The notes under the pieces: model-generated
What the model was told of the DNA's origin: nothing
What the model saw: the letters and a program-made list of their open reading frames with translations, nothing else
Database searches by the model: none
Shown: in pieces, positions 1 to 9,045 of the stretch
How the letters are laid out: every line of letters starts with the position of its first letter
Position numbering within the stretch: position 1 is the first letter of the stretch
Program-made: the position numbers and the translations under genes
DNA from: JAAXVQ01 sp964604705
GTDB lineage: Bacteria; Oederibacteriota; JAAXVQ01
DNA length: 64,000 nt
Assembly (NCBI GenBank): GCA_964604705.1
Contig: CAZSAP010000017.1
Location: 1 to 64,000 of the forward strand
Direction of reading: 5' to 3'

Positions 1-82
1 GTCCCCCGCCGCCGAACATGCCCCGGGGTTGCCCCAGGTCCGGACGCCCGGCCCCTCTTGGTTGACCCTGCGCCGCGCTCAT
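1..82 (-). CDS. ABC exporter, second half-transporter (N-terminal fragment)
   Basis: This gene is cut by the left edge of the window; only its first 27 codons are present. Its ATG overlaps the stop of the upstream ABC gene in an ATGA arrangement (79-82), a sign of translational coupling. The visible peptide is rich in Gly, Arg, Pro and Gln (starts MSAAQGQPRG, ends in a GGGG run). This kind of low-complexity leader is common at the N-terminus of the catalytically competent subunit of heterodimeric ABC exporters. Because the upstream partner has a degenerate ATPase site, this fragment probably belongs to the subunit with the canonical site. The assignment rests mainly on context. Confidence 0.65.
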   Translation of the reverse strand, partial: MSAAQGQPRGAGRPDLGQPRGMFGGGG

Positions 83-1806
83 GCGAGTTCCTCCTGCGAA
101 AGCTGCGAAGAAACAATTTCACGATACACCCCGCACGACGCCATGAGCGCCTTATGCGTCCCTATGCCGGCCACGCGGCCCTCGTCCAACACCACGATGC
201 GGTCGGCATCCATAACCGTGGTGACCCGTTGCGCCACCAACAGGATCGTGGCCTCTCGCGTCTCGTCTTTCAACGCCGCCCGCAAGGCTGCATCGGTTTT
301 AAAATCCAAGGCTGAAAAGCTATCATCAAACACATACACTTCGGGTTTGCGTACCAACGCTCGCGCAATGGCCAAGCGCTGTTTTTGCCCACCCGAAAGG
401 TTGGCTCCCCCCTGGGCCAAAAAGGCATCCAAGCCGCCGTCCAAGCTTCGGATAAACGTCTCGGCCTGGGCCATGCGCGCCGCATGCATGAGCTCCTCAT
501 CGGTGGCCTGTTCTTGCCCAAACCGCAGGTTATCTCGGACAGTACCTTTAAACAGCATAGTCTTCTGAGGCACAAAGCCCAGCTTCTGCCGGAGCACCTG
601 CGTGTCCATCTGTCGGACATCCACGCCATCAACCCGAACGCTTCCGGCGCTCACATCGTAAAAACGCGGCAAGAGACTCACCAATGTACTCTTCCCCGAA
701 CCCGTGCTGCCTATGATGGCCGTGACTTCTCCGGGTCCTGCTTTAAACGATACCTGAAACAGGGCCGGTGCTTCGGCTCCGTGGTACGTGAAGGAGACGT
801 TCTCAAATTCCACCCACCCTTTCTTAGCCATTGCAGGTGTTGGCCTCTCGGGAGTCTTCAACTCCGGTTCCATGTCCAGGACCGCGTTGATGCGCACGGC
901 TGAAACCTGGGCGCGTGGAATCATGATAAAGAGCATGGAGACCAGCATCATGGCAAAAAGAATCATGAGCGAGTATTGGATAAACGCCATGATGTCCCCC
1001 ACGTGCATCTTCCCGGCTTCCACACGGGCACTCCCGAACCACACCAAGGCAATCACCGTCACGTTCATGATGATCATCATAAGCGGCATGATCAAATTCA
1101 TAAGCTTGGCCAGCTTCAGACCCGTATCCGTAAGATCCGCATTGGCCACGTCAAAACGCACCCGCTCATGCTCGACCCGATCAAAGGCCCGCACCACACG
1201 GATGCCCACCAATTTTTCTCGGATAACCAAATTGAGCCGATCGAGTTTTGTTTGCAATTCACGGAAGAGCGGCACGCCGCGCGAAGCCACAAGAAACAGA
1301 GCCAGCGCCAACAAGGGAATGGCCACATAAAAGACCACGGACAATTCGCGGTCCCGCAGCACACCCATGACCACACCGCCAATACCCATGATGGGCGCCC
1401 GCACCAAAATGCCCAACATCATGATGAGCGTCTGCTGGACTTGATGGACATCGCTGGTCGTACGGGTGATCAGAGAGGATGTTCCGATCTTATCAAATTC
1501 ATTGAACGAATAACTCTCGACCCGGGTAAAGAGGTTCAAGCGCAGCGCCCGGCTGAAGCCCAGCGCCACACGTGACGAGGCAAAACTGCTGATGAGCGAG
1601 CAGACAATGCCGCCTAAAGCGACTGCCAACATAAGGGTCCCGGTTTTGTAGATGTAGCCAATATCGCCCTTTGCCACACCCAAATCCACAATGTCCGCCA
1701 TAAGCGTGGGCAAATACAGATCGGCCAGTGCTGAGCAGAAAAGCAGAGAGAGGATTAGAAGAATAGTGGGGGTATACGGTTTGAGAAACCGAAACAGCTT
1801 AAACAT
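79..1806 (-). CDS. Heterodimeric ABC exporter, degenerate-site subunit (membrane + ATPase)
   Basis: A 575-residue half-transporter with a six-helix exporter domain (about residues 10-300) followed by a nucleotide-binding domain. Visible ATPase motifs are Walker A GSTGSGKS (366-373), the Q-loop in FVPQKT, and signature LSGGQ (470-474). The catalytic glutamate after Walker B is aspartate (Asp495 in VFDDSFSALD), and the switch histidine is glutamine (Gln526 in VAQRVTT). Those two changes are the known hallmark of the non-hydrolysing subunit in heterodimers such as TM287/288 or BmrCD. The partner gene starts in the next ATGA overlap and runs off the window. The substrate cannot be told from sequence; drugs, lipids or peptides are all possible. 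Confidence 0.9.
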   Translation of the reverse strand: MFKLFRFLKPYTPTILLILSLLFCSALADLYLPTLMADIVDLGVAKGDIGYIYKTGTLMLAVALGGIVCSLISSFASSRVALGFSRALRLNLFTRVESYSFNEFDKIGTSSLITRTTSDVHQVQQTLIMMLGILVRAPIMGIGGVVMGVLRDRELSVVFYVAIPLLALALFLVASRGVPLFRELQTKLDRLNLVIREKLVGIRVVRAFDRVEHERVRFDVANADLTDTGLKLAKLMNLIMPLMMIIMNVTVIALVWFGSARVEAGKMHVGDIMAFIQYSLMILFAMMLVSMLFIMIPRAQVSAVRINAVLDMEPELKTPERPTPAMAKKGWVEFENVSFTYHGAEAPALFQVSFKAGPGEVTAIIGSTGSGKSTLVSLLPRFYDVSAGSVRVDGVDVRQMDTQVLRQKLGFVPQKTMLFKGTVRDNLRFGQEQATDEELMHAARMAQAETFIRSLDGGLDAFLAQGGANLSGGQKQRLAIARALVRKPEVYVFDDSFSALDFKTDAALRAALKDETREATILLVAQRVTTVMDADRIVVLDEGRVAGIGTHKALMASCGVYREIVSSQLSQEELA

Positions 1807-1930
1807 GGTGCAACATACCTTCCTGACGCGCTCCTCGCAACGTCAGGTTACTATACGCGCATTTTGGCCATAAATCAACGACTGGCCACAATGATCCTCA
1901 TCGTTCCAGCCTAAAAAAAATGGCACGCTT

Positions 1931-1976
1931 GGCGCAAGGCACTCCTATTTTCGAATTCTAAAGAGCGCCTTGCGCC
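1931..1976 (-). terminator. Possible terminator downstream of the DUF4389 gene
   Basis: A 10-bp perfect stem (1931-1940 with 1967-1976, GGCGCAAGGC and its complement) encloses a 26-nt loop. On the minus strand an 8-T run follows (A-run at 1913-1920 on the plus strand). The 10-nt gap between stem and T-run is longer than usual, so termination here is uncertain. Confidence 0.4.
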
Positions 1977-1992
1977 GCAGCTGGAATATGAT

Positions 1993-2592
1993 CTAATCCA
2001 ACGAGAACGGTGGGTACTCGTCGGTGATTAAGAGAAACGCATACGCCATAACGCGCAGGTGCCAGCGCAAAACACTTTCGATAAACTTCACGGAATCCTT
2101 AGAAAAAGTGCCTGTGAACAGGATGGAAAACCAACCCAAGACGATCAACAACGCCACACCGACCCACAAGAAGAAGAGCAAAAAATAATGCGGAATCGCC
2201 AGGAACCATTTCACCAGGGGCATCCAACGATTCAACTCTTGGTCGGCTTTCGGGTAGGTGAGCTGCACTTGAACCCCTTGATCTTCGTCCGTGGACGGAT
2301 ACATATCCGTAACCAAGCACGCATACGCGGCCACCCGAGTAATAAAGCCAGCCATGGCCAGATTCCAATCGAACCACCACTTGGGATATTTGCGGCGGAA
2401 GATAATCATAAACGCCGTCGGCAACACCGTGACGGTACCCACGGTCATGCCCTTGCCTCCCCCTCCGAGCAATACCAAAAGGATAATCGCGGGGATCAAC
2501 ATAAAGGGGCGGAAAAAGACGGTACGACGGTTGCGCGGTTGCTCTGGGTACGAAAGGGTCAGGTTGGCGGGATAGGTCTTGGTGTCAGTCAT
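1993..2592 (-). CDS. DUF4389 membrane protein
   Basis: A 199-residue protein resembling the DUF4389 family, whose function is unknown. Hydrophobic stretches lie at about residues 24-65 and 125-160, consistent with an integral inner-membrane protein. A strong ribosome-binding site (GAGGAGG) precedes the ATG. It sits between a TolB/PD40-type protein and the ABC exporter, with a possible terminator downstream, so it may be transcribed alone or with the gene upstream of it. Confidence 0.75.
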   Translation of the reverse strand: MTDTKTYPANLTLSYPEQPRNRRTVFFRPFMLIPAIILLVLLGGGGKGMTVGTVTVLPTAFMIIFRRKYPKWWFDWNLAMAGFITRVAAYACLVTDMYPSTDEDQGVQVQLTYPKADQELNRWMPLVKWFLAIPHYFLLFFLWVGVALLIVLGWFSILFTGTFSKDSVKFIESVLRWHLRVMAYAFLLITDEYPPFSLD

Positions 2593-2623
2593 GTATCCTC
2601 CTCAAGGAAAAAAGTCTAAATCA

Positions 2624-5398
2624 TTAAAATCCTGAGTTAAGACTCAGGGTATAGCTTACATCACGATCCTGCGTCCCAATCACGCTTACATTGAGACGCA
2701 TGGGGAGGTACCAGAACGCTTCAAACTCCATATGCACCTGCACGTTGGCGGAGGTCCGGGCCCGTTCCTTCCAGGCCGCCATGGACATGGGGTCAAACGC
2801 CGCGCCCCATTCGGCTCCGGTCTCCCCCCAAAACCCGTGAATAAACAAAGGCAGCAGATCCGGGCCGCCGTCAAAATACCAGAGCGGAAACTGATAGGCC
2901 GCGGAAACCTTCGCGCCATGAGCGCGTTCGTCATCATGATACCCTAAAGGGAGGGTTTCCGTAAATGAATAAGGAAAGGTTCCGCGACGGGTTGAGGCAC
3001 GTGCGCCGACCTTCAACGCTTGGTGCTCGAATGGCGAGGGCACAAAAACGTCGGTGCCCACCCACGCCAACTGCCCGTCGTAGGCATGCCCGGAGCACGC
3101 CCACTGACCTTCGCCCTGTACGACAACACCTGCGGTCGGAAACATGTCACGGGCCGACTGACGAATCTGCGCCACGCTCAAGCCGGCGGTCATTCCCGAA
3201 AAGGTTGTGTCCAGATACGCGGCGTTGTCTCCGCCCATCAAACGGTAGGTGGTGTACTCTCCCGTGGCTTGAACATAGCCCATGCGGTTCTCTGCTTTCA
3301 GCCATTGCCAGGTTAGGTTGCTGCTCCCGCTCACACCTTCGGAACGAGCCCACCGCTTCTCCGAATCATCGCTCCCAGTTTTTTTCTGCCACCGATAAAA
3401 CGGCAAGCTGAAGACCTTGCCTCCCAAGGTAAACCAGGTAAGATCATTGGTGTACGCGAACGATCCATAGGTCTTGCCATTGAGCGGCTGAACCAAAATC
3501 GAACCTTCCCAAGCGTGCAATTCCAGCGGATCGCGCCGTGCCGACGCAGCTCCCACCAAAGCTCCGTCTTGATCTTCCCCAAAATTTGGAAGCCAATAGG
3601 TGGGCCACAGATGTGGCCAAGGTTGATAGGGTTCCCCTTGGACCGCGACGATTTCTGTTTCCACCGGAGCGATGGGTTGAGCGTGCGGAGCCGACAGCGC
3701 CACCGCAGACCAACGCGTGGGATCAAGTGGAAAGGTCACCCATTGTTGATGATTGCCCACCCGGTATTCCGCTGCGGCCAAGTGTGTGCCGTCCGGAGAC
3801 ACCGCCGGATGGAACATGCCCATTCGGGATTGCGTCACTTGCCAGAGTTCACGTGTGGCCAAACGGTAAGCGTAGATTTGGAAAACGCCGGTTCGATCCG
3901 AGACAAAAAACAAGGTTTGCCCATCGGGTGCCCAGGCCGGGTCATGATCGCCGGCCGCGTCCCACCCGGTCAGGGGCGTCAACGTTCCCGCGCTCGGATC
4001 GACCAGACACACATCTTGCTTACCTGCTATTCGCACCGCGGCCGCCAACTGCTTCCCATCCGGTGACCAACGCGGCGATAAATAAAGCGCACTCGGCACA
4101 GCGGGAATCGGCGTGAACCGGCCTGTGCTCGGTTCCAAGACTGCCAATTGCGTAGGTCCAAAACGATTGACCACACATACCAAACGCCCGTCCGGTCCAA
4201 GGTGCGGGGACCAACAACGCCCGTGCTGGGTTAAGGACCGTTCACCGCGGGCATCCCGTGCAAAAAGCTCGGCATGCAGCGTGTCATTGAACACCGGCTC
4301 CACCACCAAGCGCGCATAATACCACGTCGCGGTACGAGCATCGTAACTCACATCACCGGTTATGAGAGGAGGTGCCGCAACGGTTTCGACAGGCGCGCCT
4401 GCCTGTGGCAACTGAAGCAACCCCGGCCCGGAGTCCAAACTGCGAACCGTGCCGACCAACCCTCCATGCAAAGTCCATTGGGGATAATCAAACTGAGCGT
4501 GTTCGTCGTGTGTCCAATCCACGGCGCCTACGGTTGCCGCACGGTCAGGTCCATACCGTTCGCCAAATTCCTGAATCTTATCGTTCCAAACATGATCGTA
4601 AATGGCATTAACTCGCTGTTTGAGCGAACGCCGCCAAACAAACCCGAGTCCAAAAAAAGGAAAGGCGCTTTGTTGCGCCGTGGCTCGGTCTAAAAAATCC
4701 GCGCGATGTGATTCTTCCCCCAAACGCGCGACCAGATCGTATCCTCCCACGTAGTGACGGTCCGAAGGAAACGTGTAACGCGGGGGTGTTCCCAATTGCC
4801 CCAACGACCATGGATCGTCGGATAAAAGGTTGGCTGCCAATTTCATGGCATGATACGGGTTGCGCCCGCGTCCGCCTTGCGTGAGTACGGTCTCGGAGTA
4901 TTCGGCCACGCCTTCGTTCCACCATTGGGGCGATATGAAATTGACGGCATTTACGCCGCCAAACATCCACGTGAGCACCTTGGTGAATCCTTGCGCGCGC
5001 AAGCCATGGCACAGATGGGCGTATTCATGATACATAAGGGATTCCAACCAGGATGTATGCAGGGTACCGTCCCACTTGTCCGTGGGACTCGCCAGATAAA
5101 ACTCCATCTTGGTGTAAATCCCGGCGGAATAGCCATTGGCCATGTCCACATCATCGTTGAGGACCAGGGGAGTCTGTCCGGCAGGTGCAAACCCAAAAAG
5201 ATTCCGCACCTTGGGATAGGCCTGCTCTGCAATAACCGCCGCTTGCGCGGCACGTTCCGCGATCGTCTCGGGATAAATAATCAAGAAATGGTCGGTAGCG
5301 GTTTGGCGCCAATGCCTCTGGGGATCGCGTTTGGCCACGGCCGTCGCCGCCCACGTGAGCATGAAAAGAACAACCAAAAAGATACGGAAGGGTCTCAT
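2624..5398 (-). CDS. Gluzincin-like peptidase / PD40 propeller / outer-membrane barrel protein
   Basis: A 924-residue exported protein with three visible regions. An N-terminal signal peptide (about 1-22) is followed by a peptidase-like domain with HEYAH at 124-128 and a downstream NEGVAEY (161-167). This HEXXH...E pattern is typical of gluzincin zinc peptidases of the peptidase-MA type. The middle (about 380-560) holds WD40/PD40-like TolB repeats (SPRWSPDGK, DPAWAPDG, HPAVSPDG). The C-terminal 250-300 residues look like amphipathic beta-strands and end in phenylalanine, as outer-membrane barrels often do. Similar three-part proteins occur in candidate-phylum genomes. The substrate is unknown and a real peptidase activity is only inferred. 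Confidence 0.75.
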   Translation of the reverse strand: MRPFRIFLVVLFMLTWAATAVAKRDPQRHWRQTATDHFLIIYPETIAERAAQAAVIAEQAYPKVRNLFGFAPAGQTPLVLNDDVDMANGYSAGIYTKMEFYLASPTDKWDGTLHTSWLESLMYHEYAHLCHGLRAQGFTKVLTWMFGGVNAVNFISPQWWNEGVAEYSETVLTQGGRGRNPYHAMKLAANLLSDDPWSLGQLGTPPRYTFPSDRHYVGGYDLVARLGEESHRADFLDRATAQQSAFPFFGLGFVWRRSLKQRVNAIYDHVWNDKIQEFGERYGPDRAATVGAVDWTHDEHAQFDYPQWTLHGGLVGTVRSLDSGPGLLQLPQAGAPVETVAAPPLITGDVSYDARTATWYYARLVVEPVFNDTLHAELFARDARGERSLTQHGRCWSPHLGPDGRLVCVVNRFGPTQLAVLEPSTGRFTPIPAVPSALYLSPRWSPDGKQLAAAVRIAGKQDVCLVDPSAGTLTPLTGWDAAGDHDPAWAPDGQTLFFVSDRTGVFQIYAYRLATRELWQVTQSRMGMFHPAVSPDGTHLAAAEYRVGNHQQWVTFPLDPTRWSAVALSAPHAQPIAPVETEIVAVQGEPYQPWPHLWPTYWLPNFGEDQDGALVGAASARRDPLELHAWEGSILVQPLNGKTYGSFAYTNDLTWFTLGGKVFSLPFYRWQKKTGSDDSEKRWARSEGVSGSSNLTWQWLKAENRMGYVQATGEYTTYRLMGGDNAAYLDTTFSGMTAGLSVAQIRQSARDMFPTAGVVVQGEGQWACSGHAYDGQLAWVGTDVFVPSPFEHQALKVGARASTRRGTFPYSFTETLPLGYHDDERAHGAKVSAAYQFPLWYFDGGPDLLPLFIHGFWGETGAEWGAAFDPMSMAAWKERARTSANVQVHMEFEAFWYLPMRLNVSVIGTQDRDVSYTLSLNSGF

Positions 5399-5468
5399 GA
5401 CCCAAAAGCATATCGTACTGAATGCTGGCTGTCAACGCGGGAAATGAAAGGCAAAAATGTGGAGACGA

Positions 5469-6473
5469 TCAACTTTCCGGAACAACTTCTGGAGGTTTTT
5501 CTGCTTTCGGTAGCGTAAAGAAAAAACGTGCTCCGCGATCTTCGGGAGGCACCGGCGATTGAACACCAATGGTGCCCTTGTGGGCGTGTACGGCCAAGCG
5601 GCAAAACGTCAAACCCAATCCGGTTCCAGCATGTTTGGCGATATCGGCTTTCACTCGATAGAATTGATCAAAAATTTTATCCTGGCATTCCTGCGGAATG
5701 GGATCACCCCAATTCGTTACGCCAATTTCAATAACCCCTTCCTCCTCGAGAATATCCAATATGATTTCACTCTCCCCGGGAGCATACTTAATGGCATTGT
5801 TCATCAAGTTGTTCAAGGTACGCTCGATGGTTTGGTAATCACCCAGTACGTAAGCCTCGGTCATGGTCGGTTCAAAGCGAAATGTTACTTTTTTCCCACC
5901 CATGGTTAAGGACATCATGCTTAAGCTTTGATGCATGAGCGAGATCATGTCCATAGGCTCCGGATGCACCTCAAACTCCTTGGACTGCATGCGGGAAATC
6001 GTGAGGATTTCTTCGACCATGCACAGAAGTTTGACGGATTGAACATGTGCATCAAGCAGCATTTGCTGCGGTTCCGGAGGAATTTGGAGCCGATTCCCAC
6101 GACAGAGACCCAAGGTTCCAATAATGACGGTTAAGGGATTCTTCATGTCGTGTACGACCATGTGCATAAGCGCTTCCTTGGAATTGCTCAGCTCGGTGAG
6201 TTTAACGTTTTGCTCCTCGGCCGCCTCTTTGGCCAGTGCCAACTCCTCCGTCCTTGCTTGCACCTTCTTGTCCAACGTATAATTAAGTTCCCTCAGTTCC
6301 TCGTTTTGGCGAAGATTGTCCGCAATGATTTTCTCATTTTCTTCCCGTCGCGACACAATCTCGAGTTTCAACTGGCGAATATGCGCCTCGTATTTTTTCA
6401 CGAGCGCATCCCAATTCGTCTGTCCGGACGACTCCGATTCCGGAGGACTGTTTACGTGCTTGTTGTCCGCCAT
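5469..6473 (-). CDS. Soluble sensor histidine kinase
   Basis: A 334-residue cytoplasmic kinase with no membrane segment. Residues about 20-100 form a charged coiled coil. The dimerisation/phosphoacceptor domain follows, with His108 in VVHDMKNPL. The ATP-binding domain has an N-box (NNLMNNAIKYAP) and a G2 box (GTGLGLTF). The G1 box reads NWGDPI, with Asn where many kinases have Asp; this variant is seen in other kinases. There is no attached receiver or input domain, so the signal probably comes through a partner. The HDOD gene lies 16 bp upstream, and HDOD proteins often work alongside two-component systems. Confidence 0.88.
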   Translation of the reverse strand: MADNKHVNSPPESESSGQTNWDALVKKYEAHIRQLKLEIVSRREENEKIIADNLRQNEELRELNYTLDKKVQARTEELALAKEAAEEQNVKLTELSNSKEALMHMVVHDMKNPLTVIIGTLGLCRGNRLQIPPEPQQMLLDAHVQSVKLLCMVEEILTISRMQSKEFEVHPEPMDMISLMHQSLSMMSLTMGGKKVTFRFEPTMTEAYVLGDYQTIERTLNNLMNNAIKYAPGESEIILDILEEEGVIEIGVTNWGDPIPQECQDKIFDQFYRVKADIAKHAGTGLGLTFCRLAVHAHKGTIGVQSPVPPEDRGARFFFTLPKAEKPPEVVPES

Positions 6474-6489
6474 GCGTCGTTCCCTGCCT

Positions 6490-7347
6490 TTACGTCAAAA
6501 AAGGTGAAAGTTCTAACACTTCCTGTTCAAAATCCTCCTGCAAAATATCCACATCGACTGCTTCCAAATTCAATTGTTTCAGGCATACATCCATCAAGGG
6601 TTCATCGTCTTCGTAGTGAAATCCAAATCGCGCCTTCTTGACAATGGTGTTGGCAATGTACACCGCCGCTGTGGCCGGACGCTCGTTCTCATGGGCGGCC
6701 ATAGGGTGATGGTGATGGCAGACCACCGAACATATGCTGTGTGGAAGCTTCCACTTCTCACACAGCAATTGTGAAAGCATCCCGTGATGAATGCCCATGA
6801 CCATTTCTTCCACATGGGTCAGTCCGTGCTTCTTCTCCTCAAGTCGCTTTAGCACCTCTTGGAAGAGATCTGGATAGAACTGGTACTCCACCAACAATCC
6901 CACATCATGCAAAATGCCCAAGGTAAAAAAATCCTCTGCATTCCCCATTCGGAGCCGACGGGAAAGCATTTTGGCACATACCCCCACACCCACCGAATGT
7001 TTCCACAATTCGTACCCAGAAAAATTCGGACCCACCATATCGGCCCGAAACAAGTCGTGCACACTTGCATGGAGGGCTAAACTTTTTATCATGTTAAGGC
7101 CTAAAAGCGTTATCGCCGCTCGGATGTTGCTCACCTTTGTCGTTGATCCATAATAGGAAGAATTGGCCAAGGCCAAAATTTTCAAGGTAAAACTCGGATC
7201 AAATTTAAATATTTTTTCCAACTCCGCCGCACCCGTTTCCGGATTGTTTAACGCCGCCAAAATTTTCGCCATGGTTTGCGGCATTGGAAACGTACGGTCC
7301 AGTTTTTTTTTCAACTCGTCCCGATCCACACGTATCTCTTGAACCAT
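6490..7347 (-). CDS. HDOD domain signalling protein
   Basis: A protein of about 285 residues spanned by an HDOD domain, a catalytically inactive relative of HD phosphohydrolases. Family hallmarks are the N-terminal PMPQTMAKIL and FDPSFTLKILALANSSYYG stretches. Proteins of this family act in regulatory complexes for chemotaxis, cell cycle or stress. The chosen start is the ATG at 7347 (MVQEIRV). A TTG five codons upstream (7362) with AAGGGA in front of it is a real alternative. The gene is followed after 16 bp by a histidine kinase gene, so the two are probably one operon. Confidence 0.85.
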   Translation of the reverse strand: MVQEIRVDRDELKKKLDRTFPMPQTMAKILAALNNPETGAAELEKIFKFDPSFTLKILALANSSYYGSTTKVSNIRAAITLLGLNMIKSLALHASVHDLFRADMVGPNFSGYELWKHSVGVGVCAKMLSRRLRMGNAEDFFTLGILHDVGLLVEYQFYPDLFQEVLKRLEEKKHGLTHVEEMVMGIHHGMLSQLLCEKWKLPHSICSVVCHHHHPMAAHENERPATAAVYIANTIVKKARFGFHYEDDEPLMDVCLKQLNLEAVDVDILQEDFEQEVLELSPFLT

Positions 7348-7466
7348 AGCACCCCCCGGCAAATAGGTTCCCTTATATTCACTATGGAGTATCCCGTTAA
7401 AAGTATCGGAGAAAACGGCTGTAACTAAAGACCTTCTGGGACAAACACTGGCGGAACATCTTGGGC

Positions 7467-7508
7467 CTAAAAAAAAAGGCCCTTGAGGAGGATCTCCTCA
7501 AGGGCCTT
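7467..7508 (-). terminator. Rho-independent terminator after the PorV-like gene
   Basis: A perfect 15-bp inverted repeat (7476-7490 with 7494-7508) with a 3-nt loop is followed on the minus strand by about nine T residues (A-run from 7469 on the plus strand). It lies just downstream of the PorV-like gene stop at 7523. Confidence 0.93.
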
Positions 7509-7522
7509 AAATTCAGTATTAT

Positions 7523-8461
7523 TTACTGAAAGCTGGCCGCAATGGCAATTTGATGCGTTAGCCCCAAATCGCCGTACGAAACCATGGCATAATCCACCGA
7601 GAACATGGCCACTTTCAAACCCACACCCGCGGTCAGGCCTGTAATGCCACCCAACTCTCCGGAATCCTTCACTTTGTAACCCACGCGTGCCGCCGCCAAC
7701 TGATTGTACCAATACTCCGTCCCAATGTTGGTGGAGGTATATTTGGTATCCCCGAAAGGAACATTGACATCAACCAATACGTTCCAGCTGTCGTTATCGG
7801 CGACTTTCAACGGAACCAGATATGCGGCACCGGCCTTCACATTTTGGGGCAAATTCGCATCAGCCAACTTGGTTCCAAAATTCTGTACAGCCAAACCAAG
7901 CTGCAAGCCGTCGACGGCGGTTTTGTACAAGGCGCCCAAATCCACCGCTACTGCCGAATAACTCTCCGTATCTATGCTCTGACTAATCATTTTCACGGCA
8001 CCACCGATGGCCAAGGACGATCCCAACCACTGACCGTATCCCAAGCTGGCTGTCATCACCGAAGGGGTAAATGAACCAACGACTTCAGGCAAGCCGTTGT
8101 TATCATTCACTTTGTCCAATTTTCCGTAGTTTAAATACGTGACATTTGCGCCCACGCCGGCACCTTCAAACAGGTTCTGCGCATAGGCCAAATATTCCAT
8201 CGACGTTTCTTGCAGGTACATATTATGCATGAACCCGGCTTGATACCCTTTCATTTGAGACAAACCGGCGGGATTCCAGGCTGTACAATTTAGGTCATCG
8301 GCCTTGGCGACAAACGCTTCGCCCATGGCCACCGGACGCGGACCCAAACCTATTTTCAACTCCGACCCGCCCACTTTTCCGATATCGTAATTCGTTTGTT
8401 CGGCCATGGCCGACACCGTCACCAGTCCAAGCAGACACACACAACCTAAAAGTTTTTTCAT
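7523..8461 (-). CDS. PorV/PorQ family outer-membrane protein
   Basis: A 312-residue protein with a clear signal peptide (about 1-20, ending AMA) and a predicted 14-strand type barrel. The motif WNPAGL near residue 62 and the overall pattern (GPRPVAMGEAFVA near the start) match the PorV/PorQ branch of the FadL superfamily. PorV is known in Bacteroidetes as a type IX secretion component, but the wider family in candidate phyla has no assigned role. No other type IX genes are in the window. The gene has its own promoter (8524-8552), a strong AAGGAGG site and a terminator, so it is an independent unit after the atp operon. Confidence 0.85.
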   Translation of the reverse strand: MKKLLGCVCLLGLVTVSAMAEQTNYDIGKVGGSELKIGLGPRPVAMGEAFVAKADDLNCTAWNPAGLSQMKGYQAGFMHNMYLQETSMEYLAYAQNLFEGAGVGANVTYLNYGKLDKVNDNNGLPEVVGSFTPSVMTASLGYGQWLGSSLAIGGAVKMISQSIDTESYSAVAVDLGALYKTAVDGLQLGLAVQNFGTKLADANLPQNVKAGAAYLVPLKVADNDSWNVLVDVNVPFGDTKYTSTNIGTEYWYNQLAAARVGYKVKDSGELGGITGLTAGVGLKVAMFSVDYAMVSYGDLGLTHQIAIAASFQ

Positions 8462-8523
8462 ATACCCGCCTCCTTAGTCTTACTTCCCCCGAATGGTATA
8501 CCAACAACATTCAATATCCCAAA

Positions 8524-8552
8524 ATAATAATCGCAATGCAGCTTTATGTCAA
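8524..8552 (-). promoter_or_regulatory. Sigma70-type promoter for the PorV-like gene
   Basis: On the minus strand a perfect -35 TTGACA (8547-8552) and a -10 TATTAT (8524-8529) are separated by 17 bp. The expected transcript starts near 8517, giving a leader of about 55 nt ending in AAGGAGG before the ATG at 8461. Confidence 0.8.
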
Positions 8553-8559
8553 GCCAAGT

Positions 8560-8994
8560 TCAAGCGTGACCACCTAATTTGCGTCGTCGAACCACATCGG
8601 CCACCCTCAACTGAGCCATGGCTTTTTTCAACGAAATCTCCGCGGCATTTTGCGCATCGCCCTGCACACCCTGTTTTAATTGGGCCAATGCCTTGGCACG
8701 CGCTTGCTGCGCCATTTCCACATTGATGTCTTCAGCCGGTTCTGCCGTATCCGCCAAGACAATCACTTTTTCCGGCGTCACTTCAGCATACCCGCCGCCA
8801 ATAGCGTATATGAGTTCCTGCCCCTGGGTGGTAAACTTCAACATTCCGGGTTTTAAAGCCACCACCATGGACATGTGCCCAGGCAAAATCCCCATACTGC
8901 CTTCCGAGCCAGGCAAAACCACAGCCTCCGCGTCTTGTGTGAGAACACGGCGTTCGGGTGTGACCACATCCAGCTTAATTATTTTTTCCATCAT
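8560..8994 (-). CDS. atpC: F-type ATP synthase epsilon subunit
   Basis: A 144-residue epsilon subunit of the F1 central stalk. The N-terminal beta-sandwich contains the family signature PGSEGSMGILPGH, and the C-terminal third is helical (KALAQLKQGVQG... onward). It is the last gene of the atp operon, 51 bp after atpD. Two ATG codons are adjacent; the first (8994) is used here, with AAGGAT upstream. Epsilon couples rotation of the c-ring to catalysis and can inhibit ATP hydrolysis. Confidence 0.97.
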   Translation of the reverse strand: MMEKIIKLDVVTPERRVLTQDAEAVVLPGSEGSMGILPGHMSMVVALKPGMLKFTTQGQELIYAIGGGYAEVTPEKVIVLADTAEPAEDINVEMAQQARAKALAQLKQGVQGDAQNAAEISLKKAMAQLRVADVVRRRKLGGHA

Positions 8995-9045
8995 TGGCCA
9001 TCCTTATCCGTTTACCACTTTGAGCTTGGTAGAGCTCCGCACCAA

